Assembly: GCA_914767715.1 (NCBI GenBank)
Contig: OU612066.1
Coordinates: 17,303,001 to 17,367,000 of the forward strand
Source of the DNA: Membranipora membranacea
Taxonomy: Eukaryota > Bryozoa > Gymnolaemata > Cheilostomatida > Membraniporidae
Reading direction: 5' to 3'
DNA length: 64,000 bases
Program-made: the position numbers and the translations under genes
The notes under the pieces: generated by a model
The model's database searches: none
Told to the model about the DNA's origin: nothing
What the model saw: only the letters and a program-made list of their open reading frames with translations
In this document: positions 63,201-64,000 of the stretch, in pieces
Position numbering within the stretch: the stretch's first letter is position 1
Layout of the letters: the number at the start of each line of letters is the position of its first letter

Positions 63201-63627
63201 AAGGCACCAGATATCACAAGTAGAAGTATACTTCTTTAGGTTTCGTCGTCGAGGGCTTAGTAGGAGACCCAGTGACAGCCTATTATTGGGGTTTGCTGGT
63301 CTGATATTTCGGCACTCGCTCGGACGCGTGGGTGTCAGAAAGTCAACATCCTCTGTATGAGAAAGTGGATGTCATGATGTGTGTGGAAAACAATCAAGTA
63401 CTCATGTTTCATAGACAGCACATTGCAATGTCCTAATAGTGATATAGCAGTAGTAGCAGCCTCACTCATTAACTCAGACAGGTTGGCACAAAAACCTATC
63501 ACTTGAGGTTTAATGAAATGGTGGTGAATCGGTGATACATCTCCTCGCATCACCAGACATATTCTCAGTATCAAGTTAGACAAACACAAAACCTACCTGT
63601 GTCCACCAAATTATGCTTAGTTTTCAT
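54215..63627 (-). CDS. CCNF: Cyclin F (F-box cyclin), complete gene
   Basis: In animals cyclin F is the substrate-recognition subunit of an SCF ubiquitin ligase controlling cell-cycle and centrosome proteins. I chained 14 exons by splice phase: 63597-63627 (ATG of MKTKHNL), 63135-63352, 62649-62755, 62344-62411, 60617-60807, 60024-60185, 59261-59496, 58721-58888, 58167-58290, 57124-57304, 56512-56599, 56017-56250, 55136-55305, 54215-54582. They sum to 2346 nt, one open frame of 781 aa (human 786). Exon 2 carries the basic RRRNL stretch and the F-box (LPSSLLEYISSFLHISDLL). Next come a Sel1-like segment (FEATVKLGVAHLYNEG) and RPPW. The cyclin box runs from RYILVDWLIEV through WEACWLTDNTYQYQD to APKDHRDVKL. 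The C-terminus is acidic, then Ser-rich, ending SRRPKYQ. All phases agree. An upstream non-coding exon is possible. I infer the start from the first in-frame Met. Confidence 0.95.
55535..55727. repeat. Two tandem copies of a 96-97 bp sequence in a cyclin F intron
   Basis: Two adjacent units, each with a poly-C run followed by ACATCCTAAATATACACC, differ by one base and by the length of the C run. This looks like a recent duplication or an assembly effect of the homopolymer. Confidence 0.9.
60970..61007. repeat. Perfect 38-bp palindrome in a cyclin F intron
   Basis: TATCACAGAGTAAGGATAT is followed at once by its reverse complement with no spacer, inside the intron between the exons ending at 62344 and starting at 60807. 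Confidence 0.85.
61008..62343 (-). other. Large cyclin F intron, nothing else recognised
   Basis: Only short frames. The splice phase across it (T plus TG to give Leu) is consistent, so no exon needs to be hidden here. Confidence 0.5.
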
Positions 63628-63675
63628 CCTTATAATTTCTGTCAAATACCAGCTGAGGGAATCTTGTTCCAAACA

Positions 63676-64000
63676 CTGCAAATACAGACAATAGTTGAAT
63701 GAGTGAAAGCAAACTAGATTGTTTCAATTTCATATGTAACTAACTTCTGCAAGAAAGAAGAAGAGCTGACAGTGACGACCTCATGTTTAAGCACCAGCCA
63801 CTGATAATCATTAGGCCTTGCAGGTCAGAGCATGATGCTTGCCGCAGCCCAGACCTGAGCTCTGGCTAATTTTCAGCTTGCAGTGAGTGAGCATAATAAT
63901 TTTATCAAGGCAGCACATTCAGTACAACCTGCAAACCAAAAAGCACGGACTAGCAGTGTATCAACATGACTCTAACAGACAACTGCACACTGACCCAGCT
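63676..64000. other. Upstream of the first cyclin F exon
   Basis: Contains the acceptor of the first recognised exon (TTTGCAG at about 63676), so the transcript has at least one more upstream exon, which may be non-coding. I cannot place the promoter. Confidence 0.4.

Noticed and set aside
63330-63345. CGGACGCGTGGG, matching a common cDNA-cloning adaptor
   Set aside because: It falls inside the phase-consistent cyclin F exon (TPTRPS) with no break on either side, so chance is the simpler explanation.

Overview
The window is eukaryotic and reads like an AT-rich, compact genome of an invertebrate animal. Genes are split into many short exons with GT-AG introns of roughly 0.1 to 1.5 kb, and cyclin F (a metazoan F-box cyclin) is present. 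An early-branching animal such as a demosponge would fit, but I cannot fix the taxon from sequence alone. All the genes I can support lie on the minus strand, so they are read from right to left.

Layout. At the right edge (63.6 to 54.2 kb) is a complete 14-exon cyclin F gene. I chained its exons by splice phase into one 781-residue reading frame; human cyclin F has 786. Left of it is an array of five partly degraded copies of one unit. On the minus strand the unit reads: 3' end of cyclin F, then gene B, then gene A. I name the copies U1 (1-12.2 kb), U2 (12.8-22.2 kb), U3 (23.5-31.35 kb), U5 (31.35-37.7 kb) and U4 (42.8-54.6 kb). U4 is joined to the intact cyclin F and is probably the ancestral locus. 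U1, U2 and U4 are very similar to each other; U3 and U5 are more diverged.

Gene A encodes a type I membrane protein with no family name that I recognise: a signal peptide, a six-bladed YWTD-like beta-propeller, a short Ser/Thr-rich stalk, one transmembrane helix, and a long cytoplasmic tail made of two or three repeats of about 140 residues. The tail is dense in tyrosine motifs (YYEEV, YVPPR) and proline stretches. It looks like an adhesion or recognition receptor that acts as a phosphotyrosine/SH3 docking platform. Only the U3 (760 aa) and U4 (913 aa) copies are intact. U1, U2 and U5 carry nonsense codons, a frameshift, a lost start codon, a lost ectodomain or a palindromic insertion.

Gene B is a seven-exon gene of unknown function. 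Its splice phases are conserved across copies and its stop codon lies only about 0.3-0.4 kb upstream of the gene A start. Its reading frame survives in all copies, although U3 lacks its first recognised exon and U5 has a broken splice donor.

Mobile DNA fills the spaces: a TTAA-flanked inverted pair of MITEs between U2 and U3, a tRNA-derived SINE with target duplications in U3, a LINE 3' remnant and a 9-bp-duplicated palindrome in U2, a MITE with a tRNA-like core and a decayed BED-finger transposon fragment in the 37-42.8 kb spacer, and several long palindromes. The picture is a young, actively reshuffling receptor gene cluster beside a conserved housekeeping gene.
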